A stretch of 64,000 bases of DNA from BJHQ01 sp964654285 (GCA_964654285.1 CAZZJC010000032.1:1-64000); one strand, 5' to 3'; shown: positions 25,613 through 35,760, counted from the first letter of the stretch. Notes: generated by a model from the letters alone, not told the origin. Translations and numbers: made by a program.

Positions 25613-28297
25613 TCACAGGCTGTTTTCGATCTCGTCGAAGAGGATCAGATCGCCGCGGACCACGATCATGGTCTTGAGCTCGGTATCCTGCCGGCCGTTG
25701 GTGCTGAAGAGCCGTCCCAGGAAGGGGATATGGCTCAGGAACGGGATGCCGGAATGGGCCCGGGAGCTCTCGCCGTTGGTCATCCCGGCCAGGACCAGGC
25801 TGCCGCCATCGGGGATGGTGACCGAGGTGCGAACCGCATGGTAGAGCATCTCGGGCATGAGCAGCGGCGATTCCAGGGCCACCGCGGCGCCGGATTGCTG
25901 CACACTGCCACCCGGGAACGGGTTGCCGGGATCGATCGGCGAACCGAAGCGCCGCCACTGCTTCACCTGCGAGTTGGTCGGGCGCATGGTCAGGGTGATG
26001 TACTTGTTGTCAGCCGAGGCGATGCCCTGGACATCGAGGACGGTGCCGTAGTTCAGGGTCTGCACGACCGGCTGGTACTGGCCCTGGACGATGTCGTAGT
26101 CGACGATGTAGGCCTGCTGGTTCATGTGCAGGACGTGGGCCTGCTGGCCGTTGTAGATCGTGACCGACGGTTCCCAGATGATGTTGCCCCGGCGCTCCTT
26201 CTCGACCGCCGTGAGGATCGCGCTGGCGTAGAGGTTGGTCTTGGTGTTCCACCACTGGGTCTGCAGGCGCATGCCGTCGTTCGGGCCGGGGCGGGGCAGC
26301 GAGTTGGACGTGTTGTACGGCTGGAGCTGGTTGTTGAGGGCCGCAGCGGTCAGCAGCTGGGTGCCGGGATCGCCAAAATAGCCGCCGATGTTCGCCGGTT
26401 GGCCGGCGTTCGGCGGGATGCCGCCGGTGGTGCCGATGCCGGGCAGGGGCATGCCGCCGTCGTTCGGACCGCTGGCGCGCGGATTGCCGCTGTAGTTGTT
26501 CCAGTTGACCCCGATCTCCTCCAGGGCGGAGTTCTCGATGGTCAGGAACTTGCACGAGATGTGGATCTGCTTGCCGCGCTGGTTGCGCAGGTTGCGCAGC
26601 AGTTCCGCGACCTGCTTGTGCACCTCGGGCGTATGGGTGATCGAGAGCGAGCCCTGGTATTCCGAGGGCGCCGCGACGCCGGGTTGGGTCCAGGATCCGA
26701 CCGCGACGACCTTCTGGATGATCTCGGCGAACTCGTTCGCGGCCACCGGCGGCGTGGAATCGATCGGGGGGAGCGGGCGGGCGCCGTTGCCGCCCGGTTC
26801 GGGCATCTCCAGCTCGGGGCCGGGGAAGCTGGGCGTGGTATGGGTCAGGTCGCGGATGTCGTAGAGCTTGGTGATCACCCCGCCCTTGGTGCCCTCGGCG
26901 TCGGAGATCCAGATCGCCTCATCGCGGAAGGAATAGCGCAGGTTGGTCTGCTTCATCACGAAATCGAGGACGAAGCGCAGCTTCATCTTGTTGAGCTTCG
27001 GCAGGCTGACGGTGGGTGGCGTCCTCGCCAGCACCTTGGGATCGAGGATGAAGTTCACCGCGCTGATCTTGCGCAGGAAGTCGACGACTTCCTCTAGCGC
27101 GCGGTCTTCGAGGTCGACCGAGATCTCCTGTTCGAGGCGGGTCTCGATCGCCTTGACCCAGGGCTTCTCGGCCTCGGCGTTCTCGCCCGAGGTGCCCTGG
27201 CTGCCGGCCGATGCGGTCACCGCGGGATCGCTGTAGAAGCGCACGATCTCGATCTGCGGGATCATGTCGCGGCGGATGCGCTCGCTGAGCTGCTTGTGCT
27301 CCTCGTCCCAGCGTTCGGCGGTGACCTGGCGGAGGTAGGCGTGGCGCTCGCGCCGGCACTGGGCCAGCAGCTCGCTGCCGCGCATCTCGGCCCGGTTGAT
27401 CTTGAGCACCTGCTCGCAGAGCAGGATGGCCTGGTCGTAGTCGCGGCGCTGGCGCGCCCGCTCGGCGCGGGTCAGCATGGCGGCGATCTGCTCGCGCTCC
27501 ATGACCACCGCGCGGTCGCGCAGGCTGCGCCCGCGATCGGCAGCGAGGCGGTTCTTGCGCGCCTGCTCGACCTGCTCCGCCTTGATCCGGCGCTGGCGCG
27601 CCTCGTTGGCCAGACCGGCGGCCTGGCGCAGGCGGGTCTCGCGGTCGGGGGTGGCGAAGGGCAGGCACTGGAGGCGGATCTCGGCCATCTGGAAAGACTG
27701 CTCGGATTCGAGGAATTCCCCGGCTTCCAGCCGCTTCTTGCCCTGGTCGATGAGCGCGGCGGCCTCCTGCGACAGCATCTGCTGCTTCACTTCCAGGTCG
27801 CCGGCGGCGCGTTCACCGGCGAGCGAACCCGGATCGTTGATGGTGCCGGCCATCGCCCGCACCTCGGCCAGCATCTTGCGGTACTGCTGGTTGTCAGGCT
27901 GGTAGTCGCAGGCCTTGGCGAGATGCCCGATGGCCTCATCCAGCTTGCCGGCGTCGCGCGCCTTCACGCCCTGGTCATAGTGGTACGAGGCGAGCACCTC
28001 GCGCTGGCTGAGCAGGGCCTTCTGCTGCGCCTCCAGGTCGACCGGGGCGGGGGTCGCGGCTGCGGCCGGCGGCGTGGCGGGGGCGGGCTCCGGTGTCGCG
28101 GCCGGGGCGGGTGCCGTGGCAGGCACGTCCTCCTTGCCGCGCACCGGGGCGGGTTCGCTCTCCCCGGCGTAGCCGGCGCAGGCGAGGGCGAGCAGGGTCA
28201 GGGACAGGGCGAGCCTGCGCTGCTGGCTGGCCGGAAGCGGACCGGCGGAGGCGGAGCCGGAAGCGGAAGAAATGGTGCGGAAGATGGTCGTGCTCAC
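25613..28297 (-). CDS. Secretin-domain protein, third of a tandem trio
   Basis: 894 aa from a GTG at 28297 that overlaps the stop of the preceding gene by 4 bp (GTGA) with GGAGG upstream. It has a basic N-terminus and signal peptide (about residues 25-43), a Pro/Ala-rich linker, about 250 residues of helical, TPR-like sequence, and then an STN/N0 domain (SVDLEDRALEEVVDFLRKI, NFILDPKVLARTPPTVSL). A secretin_N-like domain follows (EFAEIIQKVVAVGSWTQPG), and then the secretin core with the ending SGIPFLSHIPFLGRLF. Secretins form multimeric outer-membrane gates. No type II secretion ATPase, platform or pseudopilin gene is near, so the partner machinery is unknown. Confidence 0.88.
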   Translation of the reverse strand: MSTTIFRTISSASGSASAGPLPASQQRRLALSLTLLALACAGYAGESEPAPVRGKEDVPATAPAPAATPEPAPATPPAAAATPAPVDLEAQQKALLSQREVLASYHYDQGVKARDAGKLDEAIGHLAKACDYQPDNQQYRKMLAEVRAMAGTINDPGSLAGERAAGDLEVKQQMLSQEAAALIDQGKKRLEAGEFLESEQSFQMAEIRLQCLPFATPDRETRLRQAAGLANEARQRRIKAEQVEQARKNRLAADRGRSLRDRAVVMEREQIAAMLTRAERARQRRDYDQAILLCEQVLKINRAEMRGSELLAQCRRERHAYLRQVTAERWDEEHKQLSERIRRDMIPQIEIVRFYSDPAVTASAGSQGTSGENAEAEKPWVKAIETRLEQEISVDLEDRALEEVVDFLRKISAVNFILDPKVLARTPPTVSLPKLNKMKLRFVLDFVMKQTNLRYSFRDEAIWISDAEGTKGGVITKLYDIRDLTHTTPSFPGPELEMPEPGGNGARPLPPIDSTPPVAANEFAEIIQKVVAVGSWTQPGVAAPSEYQGSLSITHTPEVHKQVAELLRNLRNQRGKQIHISCKFLTIENSALEEIGVNWNNYSGNPRASGPNDGGMPLPGIGTTGGIPPNAGQPANIGGYFGDPGTQLLTAAALNNQLQPYNTSNSLPRPGPNDGMRLQTQWWNTKTNLYASAILTAVEKERRGNIIWEPSVTIYNGQQAHVLHMNQQAYIVDYDIVQGQYQPVVQTLNYGTVLDVQGIASADNKYITLTMRPTNSQVKQWRRFGSPIDPGNPFPGGSVQQSGAAVALESPLLMPEMLYHAVRTSVTIPDGGSLVLAGMTNGESSRAHSGIPFLSHIPFLGRLFSTNGRQDTELKTMIVVRGDLILFDEIENSL

Positions 28298-30708
28298 AGT
28301 CGGGCCTCCAGAGCGTTGAAGTCGATCACGGCGACGGACGCCGTGAGGAAGGTCTTGGTGCGGTTCGAATAGCGTCCGCGCTGGCCGAACAACCGGCCGA
28401 GGAAGGGGATGCTCCCCAGCACCGGGACGCGGGTCGCGGCCTGCTGCTCGACGGTGTTGCCGAAGCCGCTGATGATGAGCGACGTGCCGTCGGCGATCCT
28501 GGCGGTGGCGCGGGCGCTGCGCTTGCTGACGTTGACCAGGTCGATCGGGAAGGTCCGGCCGGCTTCGATGAAGGCGCCATCGCCTTCCTTCCCGGGCAGG
28601 ATGCGTGGAGCGATCAGGACCTCGTTGAAGTTGGTCGCACTGCTGAGGACCGGATCGAGGTCGAGCGTGACCGAGCGCCGGTCGGCGCTGACATAGGGCT
28701 GCACGTCGAGGGTGAAGCCGGTGTTGAGCACCGCGATCTTGGGATCGAAATTGCCGCCGACCACGTCGTAGCCCTGGATGTACGAGAACTGGCTCAGGAA
28801 CTGGCAGTTGGCGCGCACGCCGTTGAGGGTGACCACGCTGGTCGCGGCGAGCACCCGGCCCTGGCCGGACTGCTCGATCGCGGTCAGCACCGGATACAGG
28901 TTGGCCGAGCGCAGCAGGCTGATGCTCAGGTTGAGCCCGGCGGCCGCATTGGGCTGCTGCACCGCCACCGCCGGCAGCTGGTTCCAGGTCGAGGCGGTGG
29001 TGTAGCTGGTGTTGTTGAAGCGTTCGAAGCCGTGGTTCTGGGTCTGGAGGAGCGAATTCTGGGTGTTCCACTGCACCCCGATCTGCTCCAGGTAGCCGTC
29101 GTTGATGGACAGCCAGTGCAAGTCGACCTTGACCAGGAGGCTGCGCGAACGCTCCTGGGCGCGGAGGTATTCCAGGACCTGGCGCTGGGTGTCGGCCGGC
29201 GCGGTGACCACCAGGCGGTTGCCGGTGACCACGGCGAGCCCGTTCGCCGGGTTGGCCCAGACCGCCGGGGTGATGACCTTGCGGATCGTCTCGACCAGAT
29301 CGTTGGCGGTCGCGGCCGGGGGCGCAGCGGCTGGCGCGGCCGCTGCGCCGCCGCCCACGCCGCCCATGCCGGCGAAGCCGAGTTCGCGCCCCGGGAAGTC
29401 GCGCGCCTGGAACAGCGCGGCGGTGGCGTCGTAGATGCGTACCAGCGGCGGTTCGCCGGCCTTGCTGCCGACCGCGATCGCGCCGTCGGCGATGGTCCAG
29501 CCGGTGTCCATCAGGCGGGTGATCCAGTTGAGCGCGCTCTCGAAGGTGACGCCGCTCGCCTTGAGGGTGACCGGATGCTCGCCCCCGGCCATGACCTCGG
29601 GGTCGATGACCAGGTTCACGCCGGCCTGGCGCGCGAGCTGGTTCAGCACGTCGACGCCGTTCTGCGCGTTGACATCCAGGCTGACCCGGGTCACCAGATG
29701 CCCGAGGATGGCCTCCTTCCACGCCGGAACGGCGGGGATGTCGTCGAGTTCATTGGTGTTGCCGGCATGCCGGTCGCGCCAGTCCTGGGGATACTGCGGC
29801 AAGCCGTGCTGGCCGGTCGGGATCATGCTGCGCTCGATGCGCTCGGCGATCTCCTGCCGGACTTCGCGCGAGCGTTCCTTCAGGTCGAGGCGACGGCGTT
29901 CGTGCACTGCCGCCAACAGTTCCTGATTGAGGTCCTCGGCGACCTTTTCCCCCGGATAGTCGCTGACCAGACGCCGCGCATGGGCGAGGGCGAGTTCGAG
30001 GTGCCCGTGGTCGCGCAGGGCGCGGATGCGGGCCAGGCGTTCGCGCAGGATCGAGCGCGCGCCCGCCGCATCACGGCCACGATCATCGGATGCCGTCTGG
30101 GCCGCCTGCGCGCGTCCGGCGGTCGCACCGGCGGTCGCGACGGCGGTTTCGCTGCGGCGGTAGTCGACCAGCCGGCGCTCGATCTCGAGGCCCATGTCCC
30201 GCAGGCGGCCCTGGCGGTCGAGCCCGACGAGGCGCGTGCGTGCGGCGTCGAGCACGTCGATCGCCTCGCGCCAGCGTTTCGCCGCAGCGAAGGTGTCCGC
30301 CTGCGCCAGGGCGAGGCGGATTTCCGCTTCGCCCCGGCCTTCCAGTTCGGCGGGTGCGGCGGGGGCCGTCTGACGCCTGGCCAGGATGGCCTCCACCGCT
30401 GCGAGGCCGGTCCGGGCATCGGCCAGGGAGGGATCCAAGGAGAGGGCGCTGCGGTACAGGGTCTGGGCGCGTTCGAGCTCGCTGGCGTTGACCGCGGTCG
30501 CGGCCTCGGCCGCCATCGCGCGCGCCCGCGCGGTGGTCTCCTGCTGGGCCTTCATGGTTCCGCCCGGCGGCGCCGTTTCGGCCGGAGGGGCATCGTCGGC
30601 GGCGGGCAGCACGCAGGCGATCGCCAGCAGCAGGCCGGGCACGAGGGCCCAGCCGCCGATGGATCGCCGGTCCGCGCCGGCCGTCGGAATGCCCCCCGCT
30701 GATGTCAC
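28294..30708 (-). CDS. Secretin-domain protein, second of a tandem trio
   Basis: 804 aa from a GTG at 30708 that overlaps the preceding gene by 4 bp. It shares the plan of its neighbours: signal peptide (VPGLLLAIACVLPAAD), TPR-like helical part (residues 55-300), STN/N0 domain (VNAQNGVDVLNQLARQ to about 410), secretin_N-like domain with an Ala/Gly/Pro-rich insert, and the secretin core with the ending VPVLGSIPFLGRLFGQRG. The core also has ANCQFLSQFSYIQGYDVVGG, nearly identical to the first paralogue's stretch. It is translationally coupled both upstream and downstream, suggesting a fixed stoichiometry. Confidence 0.88.
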   Translation of the reverse strand: MTSAGGIPTAGADRRSIGGWALVPGLLLAIACVLPAADDAPPAETAPPGGTMKAQQETTARARAMAAEAATAVNASELERAQTLYRSALSLDPSLADARTGLAAVEAILARRQTAPAAPAELEGRGEAEIRLALAQADTFAAAKRWREAIDVLDAARTRLVGLDRQGRLRDMGLEIERRLVDYRRSETAVATAGATAGRAQAAQTASDDRGRDAAGARSILRERLARIRALRDHGHLELALAHARRLVSDYPGEKVAEDLNQELLAAVHERRRLDLKERSREVRQEIAERIERSMIPTGQHGLPQYPQDWRDRHAGNTNELDDIPAVPAWKEAILGHLVTRVSLDVNAQNGVDVLNQLARQAGVNLVIDPEVMAGGEHPVTLKASGVTFESALNWITRLMDTGWTIADGAIAVGSKAGEPPLVRIYDATAALFQARDFPGRELGFAGMGGVGGGAAAAPAAAPPAATANDLVETIRKVITPAVWANPANGLAVVTGNRLVVTAPADTQRQVLEYLRAQERSRSLLVKVDLHWLSINDGYLEQIGVQWNTQNSLLQTQNHGFERFNNTSYTTASTWNQLPAVAVQQPNAAAGLNLSISLLRSANLYPVLTAIEQSGQGRVLAATSVVTLNGVRANCQFLSQFSYIQGYDVVGGNFDPKIAVLNTGFTLDVQPYVSADRRSVTLDLDPVLSSATNFNEVLIAPRILPGKEGDGAFIEAGRTFPIDLVNVSKRSARATARIADGTSLIISGFGNTVEQQAATRVPVLGSIPFLGRLFGQRGRYSNRTKTFLTASVAVIDFNALEARL

Positions 30709-33176
30709 TGCCGGGTTTCCTGCTCGGCGACATCGACGATGCGGGCGGTGATCAGGAAGTAGGACTGCGCATGCTGATCGTAGACGCCGTTGCGGCTGAA
30801 CAGGCGGCCGAGGAACGGGATGTGGCTCAGGAAGGGGATGCCGGAATGCGTCCGCTGGGTGCTGCTGTTGTTGTAGCCGCCGAGCATCACGCTGCCGCGG
30901 TTGGGCAGGCGGGCGGTGGTGCGCAGGCGGTTGGTGCTGACGTTCGGCAGTTCGAGCTGGTACGGCCGGTTGCCCAGCACGGCGGAATTGTCGCCGGCAT
31001 TGATGATGCGCGGCGCGATCAGGGTCTCGAGGAAGTTGCCGGCGAACTCGTTGATGGTGGGCTGCATGTCGACGGTGACGAACTTGCGGTCGGCCGAGAC
31101 CACCGGCCGCAGATCGATGGTGGTGCCGAAATTGAGCACCGCGATCTTGGGATCGAAGTTGCCACCGACCACATCGTAGCTCTGGATGTAGGAGAACTGC
31201 TGGAGGAACTGCGCATTGGCGCGCTGGTTGTTGAAGCAGGTCACCGAGGGCGCCTGGAGGACGTTGAGGTCGACCTCTTCCTCGGACGCGGTGAGGATCC
31301 AGTTGACCTGGTCGACATTGTAGAAGTTGAACGGGCGGAGGGACGATTCCAGGGTCAGGCCGCGGTTGCCGGACGAGGGGTTGATCGCGGTGTAGCCCAC
31401 CTGGTTGGCCGGCATGTTGTTGGCCAGGGTGCCGTTGTAGCTGATCGTGTTGTTCAGGCGGGTGTAGCCGTTGCTGGTGCTCGACCCGAGCAGGCCGACC
31501 GGATTGTTGTTCCAGTCGACGCCGATCTCCTCGAAATAGCCTTTGCGCACGGCGATCTGGCGGATCTCCATGTTGACCTGGAGCGACCGCCGCGAACGCA
31601 TCTCGTCGAGCAGCTTCTGGACCTGCTTCTGCACCTCGGGGTTGTGGCTGACGAACAGGGTCGACGAGGCGCGGATCTCGACCGCGGTGCCCTTGGCGGG
31701 ATCCCAGGTGCCGGGGGCGATCTCCTTCTGGATGAAGCCCTGGAGATCCGCTGCGGTCGGCGCGGTCGCCGCGGCGGGATCGGGTGCGGCTCCACCACCG
31801 CCGCTGTTGCCGCCGAAACCGGCGAAGCCGATGTCGCGGCCAGGGAAGTCCCTGATCGCCATCGTGAGATCGGTGACATCGTACATCGCGATGGTCACCG
31901 ATCCGGCCTGGATCTCGGTGGTGATGTAGATCGCCTGGTCTTGGATCGCCATCTGGAGCTTGGTCAGGTCGAGCACCCAGCGCAGGACGTGGCGCAGCTG
32001 CATGTCCTTGGCCTGGAGCGTCACCGCCGGCGGGGTGGCCGCCATGACCTTGGGATCGATGATGATGTTGAGTCCGCTCACCTGGCGCAGGTAGGTGATG
32101 ACCTCCTCGAACGGGGTCTCGACGAACGGCACCGACAGGCGCTGCTCCATGCGGTCGTTGATCGCCTTGCGCCAGGTGTCGACCTGGCTGTCGTCGCCGA
32201 GCTTGGCGGCCGAGCGCAGGGCGCGGCGCGACCAGTCCTCGGGGAAGAGCAGGATCTCGTTCTGCGGGATGAGGGACTTGTGGATCTCCTCGTGCACCCG
32301 GGTCATGGTCTCCAGGCGGAACTGGGCGGTGTCCTTGTCGAACAGGTTGTGGCTCTCGCGCCGCGCGTCGAGGAAGAGCTGGCGCGCGTCCTCGCGGCGG
32401 CGGTCGGATTCGTAGGCGTTCCAGGCGTCGACCTCGGCGCGGCGGAAGTCCTTGCGCGCGTAGGCCGCCTGGGCGCGGCGCAGCAGTTCATCGACGTTCT
32501 TGCGCAGGGCCTCCTCGTTGGCGGCCTCGATCTCCTGGGCCTGGACCTTGGCCGTGCGGATCGCCTCCTGGCGCGCCTTGAGGCGGGTCATCTCGGCGCG
32601 GGCGCGGGCCTCGCGGCGCAGACCGGCGACCTGGGCGGGAAGCTCCTTCCAGTCGAAGTTGTAGGAGCTGGCGCGGATGGCGACCTCGGCGCGGTCGAAT
32701 TCGAGCTCGGCGCCGAGGTAGTCGCCGGCCTGCATCTTCTTCTCGCCCGCCGCCTTCAGGGCGGCGACGCGCACGGCCAATTCCTGCTGCGCGACGGCGG
32801 CCTGCTCCTGGGCCGACTGGCCGGTCACCGCCACCGACGGCCGGCGTTCACCCAGGACGGCGAGCACCTGCTCGCGCAGCTTCTGCGCCCCGGCGTGCTC
32901 GGGATTGAGACTGATCGCCTTCAGCACCAGTTCCTTCGCCTCGATCCAGTTGTTCTGGTTCGCCTGGGCCTGCGCCTCGACGAAGAGCGCATCGGCCTGC
33001 ACCGCCTGCTGGTTCGCGGTGGTGCCTGGCGTCTCCTGGGCGCGCACGAGCTCGTCGGTGGCCGAGGGCGCCGGCGGCTTCACCGGTGGTTGCTCGGCCT
33101 CGCCGGCGAACCCCGGGCCGCAGGCGGCGCAGAGGGCGATCATCACCGGCATCATGGGGAGCTGGCGGGTGCGCAT
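30705..33176 (-). CDS. Secretin-domain protein, first of a tandem trio
   Basis: 823 aa from the ATG at 33176, which has AAGGA upstream and a signal peptide ending PGFAGEAE. Residues 55-300 are helical with TPR-like character (NWIEAKELVLKAISLNPEHAGA is a canonical repeat). Residues 346-420 form the STN/N0 domain (FEEVITYLRQVSGLNIIIDP); residues 433-530 form a secretin_N-like domain interrupted by a Gly/Ala-rich loop; the secretin core runs from about 530 to 820 and ends SGIPFLSHIPFLGRLF. The gene heads an operon of three paralogues. It is most similar by eye to the second one in its core. It sits in the outer membrane by inference. Confidence 0.9.
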   Translation of the reverse strand: MRTRQLPMMPVMIALCAACGPGFAGEAEQPPVKPPAPSATDELVRAQETPGTTANQQAVQADALFVEAQAQANQNNWIEAKELVLKAISLNPEHAGAQKLREQVLAVLGERRPSVAVTGQSAQEQAAVAQQELAVRVAALKAAGEKKMQAGDYLGAELEFDRAEVAIRASSYNFDWKELPAQVAGLRREARARAEMTRLKARQEAIRTAKVQAQEIEAANEEALRKNVDELLRRAQAAYARKDFRRAEVDAWNAYESDRRREDARQLFLDARRESHNLFDKDTAQFRLETMTRVHEEIHKSLIPQNEILLFPEDWSRRALRSAAKLGDDSQVDTWRKAINDRMEQRLSVPFVETPFEEVITYLRQVSGLNIIIDPKVMAATPPAVTLQAKDMQLRHVLRWVLDLTKLQMAIQDQAIYITTEIQAGSVTIAMYDVTDLTMAIRDFPGRDIGFAGFGGNSGGGGAAPDPAAATAPTAADLQGFIQKEIAPGTWDPAKGTAVEIRASSTLFVSHNPEVQKQVQKLLDEMRSRRSLQVNMEIRQIAVRKGYFEEIGVDWNNNPVGLLGSSTSNGYTRLNNTISYNGTLANNMPANQVGYTAINPSSGNRGLTLESSLRPFNFYNVDQVNWILTASEEEVDLNVLQAPSVTCFNNQRANAQFLQQFSYIQSYDVVGGNFDPKIAVLNFGTTIDLRPVVSADRKFVTVDMQPTINEFAGNFLETLIAPRIINAGDNSAVLGNRPYQLELPNVSTNRLRTTARLPNRGSVMLGGYNNSSTQRTHSGIPFLSHIPFLGRLFSRNGVYDQHAQSYFLITARIVDVAEQETRQ

Positions 33177-33414
33177 GGGACGGATTCCTTGGCTCGGGCG
33201 CGAAGCAATGGAACAGGCGGCGATCAGGCGGAGCAAAGAGCGGCGGCAGCCGGACACCGTGGGTGGTGGGTCGCGGTCCGCGTCCGGATCACGGAATGGA
33301 GCCCCCCCGGCACCGGACCGGCGCAGCATGAGAACGAGATCGGGGGTTGCAGCCGGGTGGGTGGGACGATGGGCGGGAAGTGTCACTCACATGCAGGCAG
33401 CGAGGGAATCCGCT

Positions 33415-34173
33415 TCAGATACGCTCGAAGGCGACGATCACCCGTTCGGGGTCTGAGGGTTCGAGCGCGACCGAACGCTCGCCCAGGGCACGGAAGCCCA
33501 ACGCCGCGCAGGCCGAACGCGCCTCGGCCCGTTCCTCGCCGGCGTAGGCCGGGCCCTTGTAGACCAGGCAATGCCCGTGCCGGGCCAGCAGCGGCGCGGC
33601 CTCGGCCAGGACGGTGGCGCAGCGGCCCATGGCGCGCGACACCACCAGCTGGCAGCGGCGGAACAGGTCGGACGCGGCCGCCTTCGTCTGCCCCCCGCGC
33701 AGGTGGCGGGCGGTCAGCCGGGGGAGGCCGGTCAACCGGGCAGCGGCGGCGAGGAACTCCGCCTTCTTGAGCCGGGCGTCCGCGACCACCCAGGGCACGG
33801 TGGGATGCCAGAGCGCGAGCGGCAGGCCGGGATAGCCGCCGCCGGAACCGAGATCCAGACAGGGTTCGCCCTCGCCGAGGTGGCGCAGGCGGGTGTCGCT
33901 TTCGGCCGCGAGGCTGTCGAGGACGTGCAGCTTCAGGTATTCGCGCGGCGCGGTGATGGTGGTGAGGTTCAGCCAGCGGTTGACCCCGCACAGATGCCCG
34001 AACAGGGCTTCCAGCACCTGGCGACGCGGGCCGGGATCGCTGATCCCCAGCGCCTGGGTGCGGGCGGCGAACCACTGCCAGTCCGCCTCGGGAAAGGGGA
34101 TCGGCGGATGCAGGGCGGGATCGACCGATCCCAGGGACTGGTCGTCGGGATCGGCATCGGCGCGTTTGGGCAT
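33415..34173 (-). CDS. rsmG: 16S rRNA (guanine527-N7)-methyltransferase
   Basis: 252 aa. RsmG (GidB) methylates G527 of 16S rRNA using S-adenosylmethionine. The SAM-binding motif DLGSGGGYPGLPLA and NRWLNLTTI, plus VVSRAMG, are diagnostic. The start ATG at 34173 begins an extra N-terminal stretch of about 35 residues compared with typical family members; a shorter start is not obvious. It is divergent from dnaX across about 400 bp of repeats. Confidence 0.93.
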   Translation of the reverse strand: MPKRADADPDDQSLGSVDPALHPPIPFPEADWQWFAARTQALGISDPGPRRQVLEALFGHLCGVNRWLNLTTITAPREYLKLHVLDSLAAESDTRLRHLGEGEPCLDLGSGGGYPGLPLALWHPTVPWVVADARLKKAEFLAAAARLTGLPRLTARHLRGGQTKAAASDLFRRCQLVVSRAMGRCATVLAEAAPLLARHGHCLVYKGPAYAGEERAEARSACAALGFRALGERSVALEPSDPERVIVAFERI

Positions 34174-34297
34174 GGCCGGATGCTGCGCCCCGGTCCCGCA
34201 CGCGAAAGCCCGCAGCCGCAGTCCGGTCAGCGCCGAACCTCGCCACCGCGAGGCCGCCCATTCATGGGTATTTCCCGGAAGGGCCCGGCAAAGCTCG

Positions 34298-34517
34298 TCC
34301 GGGCAATCCGGGTCCAGGGCAGAGCTCTGGCGGGGCGGGGCAGAGCCCCGCGTGCCGGTTGCAATCCGGCGGTCCCAGGAGGCGGCAAGGGCCAGCGCAG
34401 CGCCGCCCGCCAAACGGGCAAAAAAGGCGGCCAGCGGAAGGACGCGCGGCAGAGCCCTTCCGGGCAATTCGGGTCCAGGGCAGAGCCCTGGCGGGGCGTG
34501 GCGGGGCAGAGCCCCGC
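34298..34517. repeat. Direct repeat of hairpin-rich blocks in the rsmG-dnaX gap
   Basis: The block TCCGGGCAATCCGGGTCCAGGG with the hairpins CAGAGCTCTG and GGGGCAGAGCCCC occurs at 34298-34351 and again at 34459-34517 with few changes. The 396-bp gap otherwise shows only another hairpin-like part. This repeat is not the same family as that at position 1. Confidence 0.75.
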
Positions 34518-34569
34518 TGATGAAAACGGCGCTCTTGCCCTGCCCGCTGCCGCGGGTCGAATCCCCGGC

Positions 34570-35760
34570 GTGGACTACCTCGTCATCGCGCGCAAGTACC
34601 GCCCCCAGACCTTCACCGAGGTCAGCGGCCAGGAGGTCGTGGCGCGCACCCTGACCAACGCCATCCGCAAGGGCCGCTTGGCGCACGCCTACCTCTTCAC
34701 CGGGCCGCGCGGCGTCGGCAAGACCTCGATGGCGCGCATCCTGGCGAAGGCCCTGTGCTGCACCGGCAGCGATGGCAGCCGCACCGCGCCGAGCGACGCC
34801 CCCTGCGGGATCTGCGACCATTGCCGCATGATCACCGATTCGACCCACCCCGACGTGGCCGAGATCGACGCCGCCCGCTTCACCGGCGTCGACGCGATCC
34901 GCGATCTCGCCGACGGCGCCGCCTTCGCCCCGGCGCAGGCGCGCTTCCGCATCTTCATCCTCGATGAGGTGCACATGCTCTCGACCAGCGCCTGGAACGC
35001 GCTGCTCAAGGTGCTGGAGGAACCGCCGCCGCACGTGCGCTTCATCTTCGCCACCACCGAGGTCGACAAGGTGCTGGAGACCGTGCTCTCGCGCGTGCAG
35101 CGCTTCGACTTCCGCCCCCTCGACCAGGACGCCATCGTGCGCCGCCTGCGCGAGATCGCCGGGAAGGAAGGCGCCGGCAACTTGCCGGAGGTCGCCTTCA
35201 ACCGCATCGCCCGCGCCGCCGGCGGCGGCATGCGCGACGCCCAGACCCTGCTCGACCAGCTCATCGCGGTGAGCGACGGCGCGAATCCCGAGACCGACCT
35301 CGACCTGCTCCTGGGCGCCGCGCGCGGCGACGACCTGGTGGCGGTGGCCGACGCGATCATCAGCGGCACGCCCGCGCCGGCCCTGGAGGCGCTCGACCGC
35401 ATCTGCGCCGGCGGCGTCGCGCCCGCCACCTTCATCGAGCAGCTCGTCGACCACGTGCGCGCGGTGCTGCTCGTCCAGGCCTGCGGCGCGACCAGCCCGG
35501 CCGTGACCCGGCTCGGGGCCCAGGTCGCCGCCGCCGAGGCGCACGCCAAGCGCATGCCGGGCGAGCGCGCCCAGCGCATGTGCCAGGTGCTGATCAACGC
35601 GCAGCAGCAGCTGCGCCACGGTGTCGATCCGCGTCTGCTCGCCGAACTCACCGTGGTGCGCCTGGCTTCGCTCGCCAACCTGGTCGACATCGACCAGCTG
35701 CTGCGCCGGCTCGAACGCCTGGAATCCGCTCCGCCGGCAGCCCCGCCGCGCCCTCGTTAG
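34570..35760 (+). CDS. dnaX: DNA polymerase III subunit DnaX, gamma-type product
   Basis: 396 aa from a GTG at 34570, followed by DYLVIARKYRPQTF, the normal N-terminus; no obvious ribosome site. It is the motor of the clamp loader: Walker A GPRGVGKT (45-52), zinc-binding Cys64, Cys79, Cys82 and Cys85 (PCGICDHC), Walker B LDEVHML, the LLKVLEEPPPHVRFIFATTE block, LDQLIAV sensor region, and collar domain III ending LANLVDIDQLLRRLERLE. The frame stops at 35758-35760, right where tau proteins continue into a Pro-rich linker. The tail of tau is encoded downstream in the -1 frame, so this frame alone gives a gamma-like subunit. Confidence 0.93.
   Translation: MDYLVIARKYRPQTFTEVSGQEVVARTLTNAIRKGRLAHAYLFTGPRGVGKTSMARILAKALCCTGSDGSRTAPSDAPCGICDHCRMITDSTHPDVAEIDAARFTGVDAIRDLADGAAFAPAQARFRIFILDEVHMLSTSAWNALLKVLEEPPPHVRFIFATTEVDKVLETVLSRVQRFDFRPLDQDAIVRRLREIAGKEGAGNLPEVAFNRIARAAGGGMRDAQTLLDQLIAVSDGANPETDLDLLLGAARGDDLVAVADAIISGTPAPALEALDRICAGGVAPATFIEQLVDHVRAVLLVQACGATSPAVTRLGAQVAAAEAHAKRMPGERAQRMCQVLINAQQQLRHGVDPRLLAELTVVRLASLANLVDIDQLLRRLERLESAPPAAPPRPR

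Noticed and set aside
30702..33770. Very long plus-strand frame opposite the first secretin gene
   Set aside because: Antisense to a gene with clear signal peptide, TPR and secretin motifs; high GC keeps reverse frames open.
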